Below are positions 43,480-52,583 of a stretch of DNA of 64,000 bases, in pieces (the first letter of the stretch is position 1; every line of letters begins with the position of its first letter). The notes beneath the pieces were generated by a model. It did not search any database. It was not told the origin of the DNA and saw nothing but the letters and a program-made list of their open reading frames with translations. Origin of the DNA: Rhodothermales bacterium (GTDB lineage: Bacteria; Bacteroidota; Rhodothermia; Rhodothermales; JAHQVL01); the NCBI GenBank assembly GCA_041391505.1, contig JAWKNW010000027.1, positions 13,846-77,845 on the forward strand, read 5' to 3'. The position numbers were made by a program, and so were the translations under genes.

Positions 43480-44130
43480 ATGAACCGAATCCCGAAAACC
43501 TGCCTCTGGATCTTAGGCTGTGTCATGCTGGCGGGTTGCAGCGCGGAAGGCTGCACGACCTATCCGCTCCGTACGTTGCTGGACCGCGCCTCCGCCGACG
43601 GCACCCTCACGCCCTATCAGATCGAAGCGACCAAGCGCGACTTCTGCGAGAAGTTTCGGGGGCAGGCCACCTTCGCCGCCGGCCAGACCGGGACTACCTC
43701 GGCGCAGGGCGAAACCGTCGAAAACCTGCCGTCGCTCCTGCAGCCCTATCTGCGCGTCACCATCAACGGCCAGTCCGCCGAGATGAACGACGTGATGCTG
43801 CGGACCATGCAGCGTTATCTGCAAAACATCAAATGGCCGAGCGAGACCGACTGCCAGGGCGTGCTCGTGCTCTCCGAGAATTCGCTGCTCCTCGAGTTTC
43901 CCAATCTCCCCGGAGGCACCCGGCCCTATAAAAAAGGCCAGGTGTATCAGGAAGTCGTATCGATATCCTCGGCCTGGCAGAAGGGGGCGGACCGCGTGTG
44001 GCGCCTACTCCAGGTGCATATGTCGCAGGGGGAAGTCATCCGCGACGAGGCCGATGTCAAGGTGGCGGAGGGCGCCAAAGAAGGCGACGCCGCACGCAGC
44101 CGGGCCCGCACGGATATCCCCGGATGGTGA
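43480..44130 (+). CDS. Lipoprotein of unknown function
   Basis: 216 residues from ATG 43480. LGCVMLAGC is a lipobox. The mature part is Cys-containing at the start (CSAEGCTTYP), then a mixed alpha/beta region with YLRVTINGQSAEMNDVML, QGVLVLSENSLLLEFPN and VYQEVVSISSAWQKGADRVWRLL. The last 25 residues are charged. I do not recognise the family. The next gene encodes a second lipoprotein with a similar CxxxFSC-type N-terminus, so the two may work together. Confidence 0.8.
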   Translation: MNRIPKTCLWILGCVMLAGCSAEGCTTYPLRTLLDRASADGTLTPYQIEATKRDFCEKFRGQATFAAGQTGTTSAQGETVENLPSLLQPYLRVTINGQSAEMNDVMLRTMQRYLQNIKWPSETDCQGVLVLSENSLLLEFPNLPGGTRPYKKGQVYQEVVSISSAWQKGADRVWRLLQVHMSQGEVIRDEADVKVAEGAKEGDAARSRARTDIPGW

Positions 44131-44170
44131 CCCCGCCCTTCACAGACCTTCAAACCATGCCGCAACCCGT

Positions 44171-44710
44171 ATGCTCGGCTCACCGGCTCCTTTCCGTTCA
44201 GCATCGCGGATCGCCTGCCTCTTTCTGATCCTCGCATCCGGTTGTGGCCAGGAATTTTCATGCACCGGAGGCCCGGTCGTGATCGGCACCGTCTCCGAAG
44301 CCGACACCCGTGAAGCCGTGGTGGGCGCATCCGACCGCCTTATCCAGGCGCTCACCCAGGGCAACGAATCCGGACTCCGGGATCTCATGAGCGAGCAGCG
44401 CGGCTTCCAGGCCGTCGCCAGCGGCGAAACCTACGGTGCGGAGCCGTTCCTCCGCGCCATCAATGCCCAGCGCTTCCCGACCCCCTCGCCCGACCGCTCC
44501 GGGCTTGCGCTTTCCGAGTTTACCATCACGCCCACCGGCGAAGCGGTGGCCACATACGCGGGAGACGGGCAGCTTTCCGAGGGCGGCAAACGGATACGCG
44601 CCGGCGCCTACACCCTGCGCCTGACCTGGTTCAATGAAGGCGGCACGTGGCGCATCAGTCGCCTCGAACTGGGCACGCAGAGCAAACGGGGCGGCTCTAT
44701 CGGCTGGTAG
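44171..44710 (+). CDS. Small lipoprotein, possibly of the SnoaL/NTF2-like type
   Basis: 179 residues from ATG 44171 (MLGSPAPFRSASRIACLFLI); the longer frame start adds an unlikely leader overlapping the upstream gene. FLILASGCGQ is a lipobox. The fold looks like a cone-shaped NTF2/SnoaL domain: ASDRLIQALTQGNESGLRDLMSEQ, FTITPTGEAVATYAGDG and TLRLTWFNEGGTWRISRLEL. No catalytic residues are obvious. It follows the 43480 lipoprotein gene by 40 bp and ends 14 bp inside the convergent MOSC gene. Confidence 0.75.
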   Translation: MLGSPAPFRSASRIACLFLILASGCGQEFSCTGGPVVIGTVSEADTREAVVGASDRLIQALTQGNESGLRDLMSEQRGFQAVASGETYGAEPFLRAINAQRFPTPSPDRSGLALSEFTITPTGEAVATYAGDGQLSEGGKRIRAGAYTLRLTWFNEGGTWRISRLELGTQSKRGGSIGW

Positions 44711-45182
44711 CCGGCGCCTCCCCGATACGGTCTCCCACACGGACGACCCCGTCCGTCAACACCCGCGCGCGCAACCCCCCACGACCCACCATGGCCGGCA
44801 ACAGGTCGTCCCGCCCGGTCACCCGCATCAGGTATTTGCAGGGCTGACACCGCTGCATCCCGCGAAACGGCACGTCGCCGATCCAGAATTCCCGCTTGAG
44901 CAACGCCTCGAGCTCGACCCCCTCTACCAGCAGGTTGCGCCGGCTCTCGATGGCCGGCAACATCACGCCGGCCTCGGCCATGCGATCCAGGTCCTCCCGC
45001 GCGATCAGGGTCACCTCCCGATGCGGCCCACCCCAGCGAGACAACCCGCCTTTGCCGAGCGCATACCGGTCCCCTTCCAGTCCCTGGCCAGGAATCACGC
45101 GAATCGCTTGACGCGCTTCCATCGGTGCCGCCCGACGCGGAGCGATGTGGATGGCGAGCAGGGTGCCGTGGATGGGGTTCAT
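44697..45182 (-). CDS. MOSC domain protein
   Basis: 161 residues from ATG 45182 (MNPIHGTLLAIHIAP). The MOSC (molybdenum cofactor sulfurase C-terminal) features are GLEGDRYALG, ESRRNLLVEGVEL, the conserved Cys of MQRCQPCKYL and GRGGLRARVLTDG. MOSC proteins bind the molybdenum cofactor or act in metal-sulfur transfer and in N-hydroxylated base reduction. Compact MOSC-only proteins such as this one resemble YiiM-type enzymes. Function beyond the domain is unknown. The 3' end overlaps the convergent lipoprotein gene by 14 bp. Confidence 0.88.
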   Translation of the reverse strand: MNPIHGTLLAIHIAPRRAAPMEARQAIRVIPGQGLEGDRYALGKGGLSRWGGPHREVTLIAREDLDRMAEAGVMLPAIESRRNLLVEGVELEALLKREFWIGDVPFRGMQRCQPCKYLMRVTGRDDLLPAMVGRGGLRARVLTDGVVRVGDRIGEAPATSR

Positions 45183-45266
45183 GCGGTGCGATGATGGAGG
45201 CCCTGACACATACAGACCTTTCAGCGGCGGGGATCCCGGCCCTCCGGGCCTCGCGGGGAGGCAAAC

Positions 45267-45301
45267 AAAAAAGGGAGACGACGGCAAAGCCATCGTCTCC
45301 C
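45267..45301 (-). terminator. Intrinsic terminator of the Big_1-type lipoprotein gene
   Basis: GGGAGACGA and TCGTCTCCC pair over 9 bp (plus three further pairs inward), followed by TTTTTT on the minus strand. It is 23 bp past the stop at 45324. Confidence 0.85.
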
Positions 45302-45323
45302 TCAAAAGCGTCCGTTGCCAGGG

Positions 45324-46763
45324 TCAGTAGACGGGCACCAGCTTGCCGAATTCGTCGCGCTTGAGCACCGCGCCGTTGGCGAGGATGACGCGCTCGGCAT
45401 TGCCGTTCGGGCCGGCCACCTTGATCGTCACCGCCTCGATCTTTTCAGGCAGCAGGTTGCCCATGTCATCCACGGCGCCCCCGTTCTGGATACCGAACGA
45501 AAACTCGGTGATGCCGGTGCCGCCGAAAAGCACGTCCGACAGCGTCACGTCCGTGTTGCCGAACGCCGCGACGTTTTCCCCGCTCGCGCGCACCGTGATC
45601 GTCGAACCCTGCGACAGCGGATTCTGGTTTTCGTCATAGACGAAGAACTGGTACGCGCGGCTCACGACGAGCGCGCCCTGCGACGGCGGCACGAAGATGT
45701 TGGCGGTGCCCGAGCACAAGAATACCGCGTCGTCGGTGATCTGCTGCTGATTGCGGTCCGCGGTGGATGCGGTGATGATGCCGTATCCGGGGCCAAACGT
45801 CGGATGCACGGGATGCGGCGCTCCGGAAACCTTGGTCACGCCCACCACGCCCAGCGCGTCCGTCTGCGCCGAGCCTTCGATCACGCCGCCCGTCGTCGTG
45901 AAGTACACCGACGTGCCCGGACGCACGGGGTTGCCGTACTGGTCGCCGATCACGCCCACGACGCGCGACTGGAAGTTGATGATGCGCCAGCACGGTTCGT
46001 TCAGCGTCATGCCGATCGAGAAGTGATTGTCGTCCGGCAGGCCGCCATGCACGGTCAGGTTGACCGGAAGCGAACGGATCGTCCGCCCGCCCACGTTCGC
46101 CGTGGCCACCAGCTGGATCACGCCGGCGCGCGTCCCGCTCGATACGTTGGTCCGCACGACGCCGTCGTTGTTGGTGACGCCGGATTCCGGGAAGATGAAG
46201 GCGTCCCCGCCCGGATCCACGCCGAACGAAAAATTGATGGTGATGGCGTTATCCAGGTTGATCGGCCGGCCGAGCGAGTCGGTCACCTGAAACACCACTT
46301 CGGCCACTTCGGTCGAGCCGCTCTCCCGGACGCCGATCACATCGGTCGACTGGTTGAGCAGGAGGATGTTCGAACCGCGGCCCGATTCGCGGCCACCCTG
46401 GTCGGTGCCCGACGACGTCGGCGACATCCGGATGGTGGCCACATCGATTTCACGATTGGCGACCGCGAGCACGGTCGTCGAGGTGTTCGAGTACCCGCTC
46501 TTCGATGCGATGATCGTCACGTTCATCGTGCTATCGATATCGACATCCACGCTGTACCGACCGTTGGCATCCGTCTCTTCGAGCAAACCCTGGGGCTGGA
46601 TCTGAAGAAATGCGCCAACCACCGGCTCGCTCGTCGCGGCATCCACCACGAGGCCGCTCAACGTCACGACGCCGGCATCCTCGTTGCCGCTAAAAACATC
46701 GCACCCCGCTCCAACCGCGACAAGACATGCGACAAAAATCGATATCAGGACTGTATTTCTCAT
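45324..46763 (-). CDS. Lipoprotein with carboxypeptidase-regulatory-like and bacterial Ig (Big_1-type) domains
   Basis: 479 residues. LVAVGAGC is a lipobox. Residues about 30-110 form a carboxypeptidase-regulatory-like fold (VTLSGLVVDAATSEPVVGAF ... TDANGRYSVDVD). Two or three Ig-like domains of the invasin/Big_1 type follow (VVFQVTDSLGRPINLDNAI ... GVTNNDGVVRTNVSSGTRAG; GDQYGNPVRPGTSVYFTT; DENQNPLSQGSTITVRA). Such proteins are surface lipoproteins, often adhesive. There is no T9SS sorting domain. TTTTGAGGTAAG lies upstream of ATG 46763 and may hold the ribosome site. Confidence 0.85.
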   Translation of the reverse strand: MRNTVLISIFVACLVAVGAGCDVFSGNEDAGVVTLSGLVVDAATSEPVVGAFLQIQPQGLLEETDANGRYSVDVDIDSTMNVTIIASKSGYSNTSTTVLAVANREIDVATIRMSPTSSGTDQGGRESGRGSNILLLNQSTDVIGVRESGSTEVAEVVFQVTDSLGRPINLDNAITINFSFGVDPGGDAFIFPESGVTNNDGVVRTNVSSGTRAGVIQLVATANVGGRTIRSLPVNLTVHGGLPDDNHFSIGMTLNEPCWRIINFQSRVVGVIGDQYGNPVRPGTSVYFTTTGGVIEGSAQTDALGVVGVTKVSGAPHPVHPTFGPGYGIITASTADRNQQQITDDAVFLCSGTANIFVPPSQGALVVSRAYQFFVYDENQNPLSQGSTITVRASGENVAAFGNTDVTLSDVLFGGTGITEFSFGIQNGGAVDDMGNLLPEKIEAVTIKVAGPNGNAERVILANGAVLKRDEFGKLVPVY

Positions 46764-47076
46764 TAATGCTTACCTCAAAAAACGCCTATCTCGTTCAACC
46801 AATAGCTTGCGTGTGGGACGGGCCAGGCCGCATCGCCGCCGGCTCTATCGAGCAATCAGGATTCGCTTTGCTGCAATGCGGCGTACGCGCTGCGTACCTC
46901 GGATGTATCTACCTGTCGTCACGGATTCTTGGCCAACATAAACTCGTCGTACAAACCTTGCACGAGGCATCTTGTTCGCAGGTCCGGAACCGGCTTCCTG
47001 GTACTGCGCGATGAAATGCCAGAAAAACAACAATAACAGTGCCGAACGCCCGGCCCCCGCGGCCCGCGGCGAAGAT
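46764..47076. other. Intergenic region upstream of the Big_1-type lipoprotein
   Basis: 313 bp between two leftward genes. It should hold the promoter of the 46763 gene, but no convincing element pair was found. A GC-rich stretch at 47045-47070 lies just past the decarboxylase stop. No ORF or RNA gene recognised. Confidence 0.4.
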
Positions 47077-48486
47077 TCATGGCCTGCCGGCTACCTCGCG
47101 CAGCAGCCGCCACGCGGCCTCGACATGCGCGACCGTCGTCCGCGCCGATCCCACACACAGGCGAAGGGTAAACCGTTCATCCAGTCGGGTGTGCGTGAGG
47201 TATATCTTGCCACTCGCGTTCACCGCCTCCATCAGCTGCTGATTTTTCGCGTCGCCCCCCCGATGCCGGAAGCAAACCAGATTGAGCGGCGCCGGCGCCG
47301 CCAGCTCGAAATCGGGATCCGCCTGCACCCATCCCGCAAACGCCTGCGCCGCCTCGACATGCGATCGAACGTACGCGCGTAGCCCCTCGACGCCGTAGTG
47401 ACGGATCACGAACCATAGCTTGAGCGCGCGGAAGCGCCGGCCCAGCTGGATGTGCCAGTCCCGATAATCGATCACCTCGCCGGAAGCGCTGGCCTGATTC
47501 CTGAGGTATTCGGGCAAGATCGAAAACGTGTCGATCAGTGCCTTACGATCCCGAACGAAAAACGCCGAGCAATCGAAATTGGTGAGCATCCACTTGTGCG
47601 GATTGAAGCAGTAGCTGTCGGCCCCCTCCAGTCCGTCGTGGATCCAGCGGTATTCGGGACACACGGCCGCCGTCCCCAGCATCGCGGCGTCCACATGCAG
47701 CCAGATGCGCTCGCGGGCGCACACCGCCCCGATCCGCGCCACGGGATCGATCGCCGTGCTCGATGTCGTGCCCACCGTTGCCGCAACGAAGCACGGGGTA
47801 AACCCGTCCGCCCGATCCTGCGCGATCTGCCGTTCGAGCGCGTCGGGCCGCATCGCGAACGTATCGTCCGCGTCGATCAGCCGCACGTTCGCCCGCCCGA
47901 TGCCGGCGATCTTCGCCGCCTTCTCAATCGAGGAATGGGCGTGGCGCGACGTATACACCGTCAGCGTCCCGTCGCAACCCCGCTCGTTCGTCGCGTGCCG
48001 CGTCGCCTGCTCCCGGCCGGCGAGCAGCGCGCACAAGACGGCGCTCGAGGCGGTGTCCTGGATGACGCCTCCGCCGGCTCCGGCCGACGAAAAGGCAGCC
48101 GGCAACCCCAGCATCTCCACGAGCCAGTCCATCACGTGCGTCTCCAGCTCGGTGCAGGCCGGACTCGTCGCCCACAACATCCCCTGCACCCCCAGACCGG
48201 ATGCCAGCAAATCGCCCAGTATGGCCGGCCCGGACGCGTTCGCGGGGAAAAACGCGAAGAAGTTGGGAGATTGCCAGTGGGTGATGCCGGGCAGGATCAG
48301 GCGCTCGAGGTCGCCCATCATCCGTTCGAACGGCTCGCCCGATTCGGGCGGCTGCGCCGGCAACCCCGCCCGGATGGCGCCGGGCTCGACCTGCGACAGG
48401 ACCGGAAACGATTCGATCCGCTCGTAATAGTCCGCGATCCAATCGATCACCGCGCGGCCGTGGGCGCGAAATTCGTCAGGTGTCAT
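47077..48486 (-). CDS. PLP-dependent group II (aromatic-L-amino-acid-type) decarboxylase
   Basis: 469 residues from ATG 48486 (MTPDEFRAHGRAVIDWIADYY), the usual N-terminus of the group; ATG 48510 would add eight residues. Signatures are HWQSPNFFAFFPANASGPAILGD, the substrate-pocket region WATSPACTELE, HVDAAMLGTAAVCPEYRW and the PLP lysine in SYCFNPHKWMLTNFDCSAFF. The family decarboxylates aromatic amino acids such as Tyr, Trp or L-DOPA; histidine and other substrates also occur. The exact substrate is not readable here. It is divergent from an ABC permease gene, 67 bp away. Confidence 0.9.
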   Translation of the reverse strand: MTPDEFRAHGRAVIDWIADYYERIESFPVLSQVEPGAIRAGLPAQPPESGEPFERMMGDLERLILPGITHWQSPNFFAFFPANASGPAILGDLLASGLGVQGMLWATSPACTELETHVMDWLVEMLGLPAAFSSAGAGGGVIQDTASSAVLCALLAGREQATRHATNERGCDGTLTVYTSRHAHSSIEKAAKIAGIGRANVRLIDADDTFAMRPDALERQIAQDRADGFTPCFVAATVGTTSSTAIDPVARIGAVCARERIWLHVDAAMLGTAAVCPEYRWIHDGLEGADSYCFNPHKWMLTNFDCSAFFVRDRKALIDTFSILPEYLRNQASASGEVIDYRDWHIQLGRRFRALKLWFVIRHYGVEGLRAYVRSHVEAAQAFAGWVQADPDFELAAPAPLNLVCFRHRGGDAKNQQLMEAVNASGKIYLTHTRLDERFTLRLCVGSARTTVAHVEAAWRLLREVAGRP

Positions 48487-48553
48487 GCCGAAGTGCACTT
48501 TTTTTAGCATATTGATGACGTACAGGCCGAACATACACCATCCGCCGGCACCG

Positions 48554-50008
48554 ATGCTCGCCCATCTCGTCAAAAAAGAAATACTCGATAGCCTGCTCAA
48601 CCAGCGGTTTATCGCGCTGGCCGTCTTCAGCATCGTGCTCATGCCCCTGAGCGCGCTGATCAACTACCAGTATTTCGAGGCGCGCAAAACGGCCTTCGAC
48701 AGCCAGTTCGCCGAATACAACCAGCAGGAAGATCACCGATACGACAACCGGGCGTATCGCCCCCCGGAACTCCTGTCGGTGCTCGCGCGCGGGACCGAGC
48801 CGTACATGCCCCTCTATTTCCGGTTCGAGGATGTGTCTTCCGGCCGGAGCACGAGCGCGATCACGCCCGGCAACGTCGAGGCGCTCGAATTCTCGATGCT
48901 GTCGACCTTCGGGAGCTTCGACTTCCTTTTTCTGGTGCAGATCGTCTTCAGCCTCCTCGCGGTGTTGCTCGCGTTCGACATGATCGCCGGCGAGAAGGAG
49001 CGCGGTACCCTGAAAGCCGTTCTGGCCAACCGGGTGCCGCGCGACAGCGTGATCCTGGGCAAATTCCTGGGTGGATTCAGCGTGCTGGCGATGGCGTACC
49101 TCATCGGTTTCCTGCTCCTCTATCTCGTGCTCGCCGTCTCGGACAGCCGGTTTCTCTACCCGGAGATCGTCGTCAGAATGCTCTTTCTGGTCGGCCTGTC
49201 TACCGTGTTTCTCGCCGGCTTCTTCAGCATCGGCCTCATGGTATCCACCTTCTGCCACTCGACCCGCACCGCCATCGTGGCGCTGCTCGTCGTGTGGGTC
49301 CTGCTCCAGCTCGTTATCCCGAAAGCCGGCGAATTGATCGCCGTCGTGATCCACCCGGTCCGGTCCGAACATGAGATCCGGACGGAGATAGCGACCATCA
49401 TCGATGAAGAGCGGGAGCAATCGGAAAACAAGGCCGGCCAGCTCTATGAGCGCTTCTCGGGCCGGAACGATCTCGAGGGGGCGTTTCAGCTCCTCAGCTC
49501 CGATGCAAGCTGGGTGCCCGCTTTCAGGGAACAGTATCAGGAGGAATACCTCGGCATGCGCCAGCGGATGCAGGACCGCGTGCGGGAAGTTCAGCTGACG
49601 TGGGAACGCGAAAAGACGCGGCAGAAACAGCTGGGGCGCCGCATCGCCCTGATCTCGCCGGCCTCGGCGCTTGCCTTCATGCTTTCAGACGCCGCGGGCA
49701 CGGGCGACCTGGCGTATTCCGAATACCGCACCGCCATCGCCGACTACTATCAGGTGGTCGACCGTGAGGTCTTCGCCCGGCAGCAGAGCCAATCGTTCCG
49801 GATCCGGCTGGGCCAGTCGATGATCGCCGGCGGTTTCGGAGGATCCGAAGAAGAAGCCCCCACGGACCTCCCCCCGTTTACCGTCACGCCGCCGCGCCTC
49901 GACCGCGTCCTCATCGAAAACGCCCTCGGCCTGGGCCTGCTCGCCTTCTACCTCATCGTCCCCTTCCTCATCGGCTACTTCCGCTTCCTCCGCTACGACG
50001 TCCGGTGA
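48554..50008 (+). CDS. ABC-2-type transporter permease subunit
   Basis: 484 residues from ATG 48554 (MLAHLVKKEILDSLLNQRF). A first membrane segment (FIALAVFSIVLMPLSALI) is followed by a large periplasmic loop, and then the ABC-2 core with DMIAGEKERGTLKAVLANRVPR, the typical cytoplasmic coupling motif, and about five more membrane segments. A second loop contains a long coiled-coil-like region (MQDRVREVQLTWEREKTRQKQ). No ATPase is encoded next to it, which is unusual. A DUF3526-like or ABC-2 family member is likely. Substrate unknown. Confidence 0.85.
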   Translation: MLAHLVKKEILDSLLNQRFIALAVFSIVLMPLSALINYQYFEARKTAFDSQFAEYNQQEDHRYDNRAYRPPELLSVLARGTEPYMPLYFRFEDVSSGRSTSAITPGNVEALEFSMLSTFGSFDFLFLVQIVFSLLAVLLAFDMIAGEKERGTLKAVLANRVPRDSVILGKFLGGFSVLAMAYLIGFLLLYLVLAVSDSRFLYPEIVVRMLFLVGLSTVFLAGFFSIGLMVSTFCHSTRTAIVALLVVWVLLQLVIPKAGELIAVVIHPVRSEHEIRTEIATIIDEEREQSENKAGQLYERFSGRNDLEGAFQLLSSDASWVPAFREQYQEEYLGMRQRMQDRVREVQLTWEREKTRQKQLGRRIALISPASALAFMLSDAAGTGDLAYSEYRTAIADYYQVVDREVFARQQSQSFRIRLGQSMIAGGFGGSEEEAPTDLPPFTVTPPRLDRVLIENALGLGLLAFYLIVPFLIGYFRFLRYDVR

Positions 50009-50053
50009 CGGGTATGGGATAAGATTCAGAAGTTTAGGTCCAGGGAGATTCCA

Positions 50054-50095
50054 TTGATCCTCGAACCTTGAACCTTGAACCTCGAACCTCAAGCC
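50054..50095. repeat. Heptad repeat (TTGAACC family) at the proA 3' end
   Basis: Six consecutive 7-nt words: TTGATCC TCGAACC TTGAACC TTGAACC TCGAACC TCAAGCC. The last word contains the proA stop codon (minus strand), so the repeat has reached into the coding end. A degenerate partner arm may lie at about 50018-50045. It is a family member with 2402, 9608 and 14761. Confidence 0.8.
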
Positions 50096-51357
50096 CTCAC
50101 ATGCCCGTCGCCTTCGCCAATCCACTTGTAGGTGGTCAGCTCCTCCAGTCCCATCGGACCGCGGGCGTGCAGTTTCTGGGTGCTCACGGCGACTTCTGCG
50201 CCCAGACCGAACTGCCCGCCGTCGTTGAATCGCGTACTGGCGTTCACGAACACGGCGGACGAATTGACGGCGTTGACGAACCGCTTCGCATTCGCCAGGT
50301 CGCGGGTGATGATGGCGTCCGAGTGATCCATGCTGTGGCGGCGGATATGCGCGATCGCCTCGTCCATCGAATCCACGATTTTGACACCCAGCACGAGCGA
50401 CATCCATTCGGTGTCGAAATCGTCCGGGCCGGCCGGCAGCGCCTCGTAGCCGGCTTGCTGCAGGATCGCGCGGGCATCCGGCGTGGCCCGCAGCTCGACA
50501 GGGTGTTTCGCGAGGCGCTCGGCCAGGCGGGGCAAAAAGGCCTCGGCCACCGGGCGGTACACAAGCACCGTGTCGAGTGAATTGCAGACGCTGGGCCGGT
50601 GCGTCTTGCCGTTCTCGACGATATCGACCGCCTGATCCAGATCCGCCGACTCGTCGATGAACGCATGGCAGATCCCCACGCCGCCGGTGATGACCGGGAT
50701 GGTGCTCTGCTCCTTGCATCGGCGATGCAGGTTGGCGCCGCCGCGGGGGATGATCACATCCACATACTGATCGAGGCGCAGCAGTTGTCCGACCAGCTCG
50801 CGATCCGGATTGTCGATGTACTGCACGGCGTCCGCCGGCACGTCCGTGTCCTCGAGCGCCTCCTGGATGACCCGCGCCAGCGCCGTATTGCTGTGGATCG
50901 TCTCGCTCCCGCCTCGCAGGATGGACGCGTTCCCGGTCTTGAGGCACAGGGTGGCGATATCGATGGTCACGTTCGGCCGCGCCTCGTAGATGACGCCGAT
51001 CACGCCGAGCGGGATGCGCCGCCGGGTGACCCGGAGCCCGTTGGGTAGAAGCCGGCTCTCGATGTCGGATCCGACAGGATCCGGCAATGCCGCCACCTTG
51101 CGCGCGTCGGCGGCCAGCGCGCCGAGGCGGGCTTCGTTGAGCAGCAGACGATCGAGCAGCGCGCTGCTGAGCCCCTTGGCCCGGCCGGCCTCGATGTCCC
51201 GTGCATTGGCGGCCAGCACCTGATCCCCGTGCGCCTCGAGGGCGTCGGCGATCGCCCGCAGCGCCGCATTTTTTTGGGCGGTGGACAGCACGGTCAGGAC
51301 GTGGCTGGCCTCGCGCGCACGGACGCCAATCTGGTTCAGGTCGGTAAGTACTTCCAT
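50089..51357 (-). CDS. proA: Glutamate-5-semialdehyde dehydrogenase
   Basis: 422 residues, the normal length. Motifs are the N-terminal KNAALRAIADAL, LGVIGVIYEARPNVTIDIA, TGNASILRGGSETIHSN, IIPRGGANLHRRC and the catalytic Cys in PSVCNSLDTVLVY, followed by DFDTEWMSLVLGVKIVDSMDEAI. It reduces gamma-glutamyl phosphate to the semialdehyde for proline synthesis. It is 15 bp downstream of proB and in the same operon. The final codons lie inside a heptad repeat. Confidence 0.96.
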   Translation of the reverse strand: MEVLTDLNQIGVRAREASHVLTVLSTAQKNAALRAIADALEAHGDQVLAANARDIEAGRAKGLSSALLDRLLLNEARLGALAADARKVAALPDPVGSDIESRLLPNGLRVTRRRIPLGVIGVIYEARPNVTIDIATLCLKTGNASILRGGSETIHSNTALARVIQEALEDTDVPADAVQYIDNPDRELVGQLLRLDQYVDVIIPRGGANLHRRCKEQSTIPVITGGVGICHAFIDESADLDQAVDIVENGKTHRPSVCNSLDTVLVYRPVAEAFLPRLAERLAKHPVELRATPDARAILQQAGYEALPAGPDDFDTEWMSLVLGVKIVDSMDEAIAHIRRHSMDHSDAIITRDLANAKRFVNAVNSSAVFVNASTRFNDGGQFGLGAEVAVSTQKLHARGPMGLEELTTYKWIGEGDGHVRA

Positions 51358-51372
51358 GAAAACGTGGGTCTG

Positions 51373-52482
51373 TCAAACAAGAATCATGTCGTCCCGGTGC
51401 ACGGCCGGCCCGTTCGCATACCCCAGCTCCCGCTGGATATGATCGGCCTGGCACCCTTTGATCGCGGACAGGTCGTCGCTGCCGTAGCGCACGATGCCCC
51501 GGGCAAGCTCCCTGCGGTTGGTGTCGAGGATCGAGACCGCGTCGCCGCGGGCAAACGCGCCCTCCACATTGGTGATGCTTTCGGGCAGCAGGCTGTCGCT
51601 GGCCTCGACGAGCGCGCGGGCCGTGAGCTCGTCGATCACGAGGCTGCCCATCGGCGCCGGCGCGGCGAAAATCCACCCCTTGCCCTTTTCGTGGGGGTCG
51701 TGGATCGCCGGAAAACGGGTGCCGACAGCATACCCGTGCGCGATGCGCGTGATCACGTCGGGAGCCCGTCCGGCGGCAATCACGACGTCGGCGCCGGCGC
51801 GGCGCGCCGTCTCGGCCGCCTGGAGCTTGGTGGACATCCCGCCGATCCCCAGGCCGCTGACGCTCCCGCCCGCCAGTTTTCGCAGCGAATCGTCGATCGT
51901 GTGCACCTCGGGGATCAGCTGCGCATCCGGGTTGCTGCGCGGATCGGCCGTGTAGAGGCCGGCCTGATCCGTCAGCAGCAGCAGGAGATCGGCGCCGGCG
52001 ACCAGCGCCACGAGGGCGGACAGGTTGTCGTTGTCCCCCACCTTGATCTCGGCCGTGGCCACGGCGTCGTTTTCATTGATGATCGGAATGATCCGGTGCT
52101 TGAGCAGCTCGTTCAGCGTGTCCTGTGCGTTCAGGAACCGCTCGCGGTGCTGCACATCCGCCCGGGTCAGCAACAGCTGGCCCACGTGGATCCCGTAGAT
52201 CTCGAACAGATCCTCCCAGCGCAGCATCAGCCGGCTTTGCCCCACGGCGGCCAGCATCTGGCGGACCGGCAGGGTCTCGGTGAGATTGGGATAGTTGAGC
52301 TTCTCTCGGCCGGCGGCGATGGCCCCCGAGGACACGATGATGACATCGCGCCCCTCCCGATGCAGCGCCACGCACTGACGCACCAGCTCGATCATGTGCG
52401 CCCGATCGAGACGCTTCGTTCCGCCCGTCAGCACGCTCGTGCCGAGCTTGACGACTACGCGACGATACTTTAATGCTTCCAT
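51373..52482 (-). CDS. proB: Glutamate 5-kinase with PUA domain
   Basis: 369 residues. The amino-acid kinase domain has VVVKLGTSVLTGG at the N-terminus, IIVSSGAIAAGREKL, MLRWEDLFEIYGIHVGQLLLT, IIPIINENDAVAT and GGMSTKLQAAETARRAGADVVIA. A C-terminal PUA domain of about 100 residues (TARALVEASDSLLPESITNVEGAF ... RGIVRYGSDDLSAIKG) is present, as in long-form ProB. It phosphorylates glutamate, the feedback-regulated first step of proline synthesis. ATG 52482. Confidence 0.96.
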   Translation of the reverse strand: MEALKYRRVVVKLGTSVLTGGTKRLDRAHMIELVRQCVALHREGRDVIIVSSGAIAAGREKLNYPNLTETLPVRQMLAAVGQSRLMLRWEDLFEIYGIHVGQLLLTRADVQHRERFLNAQDTLNELLKHRIIPIINENDAVATAEIKVGDNDNLSALVALVAGADLLLLLTDQAGLYTADPRSNPDAQLIPEVHTIDDSLRKLAGGSVSGLGIGGMSTKLQAAETARRAGADVVIAAGRAPDVITRIAHGYAVGTRFPAIHDPHEKGKGWIFAAPAPMGSLVIDELTARALVEASDSLLPESITNVEGAFARGDAVSILDTNRRELARGIVRYGSDDLSAIKGCQADHIQRELGYANGPAVHRDDMILV

Positions 52483-52583
52483 AGTGGACGAATACCCTTC
52501 GCCTGAACAGGACAGGGATCGCTAACGTCCGGCCGACACCTCGGCGACGGCGTTTGAATCTGTACCATGCGATCCGCAATGAT

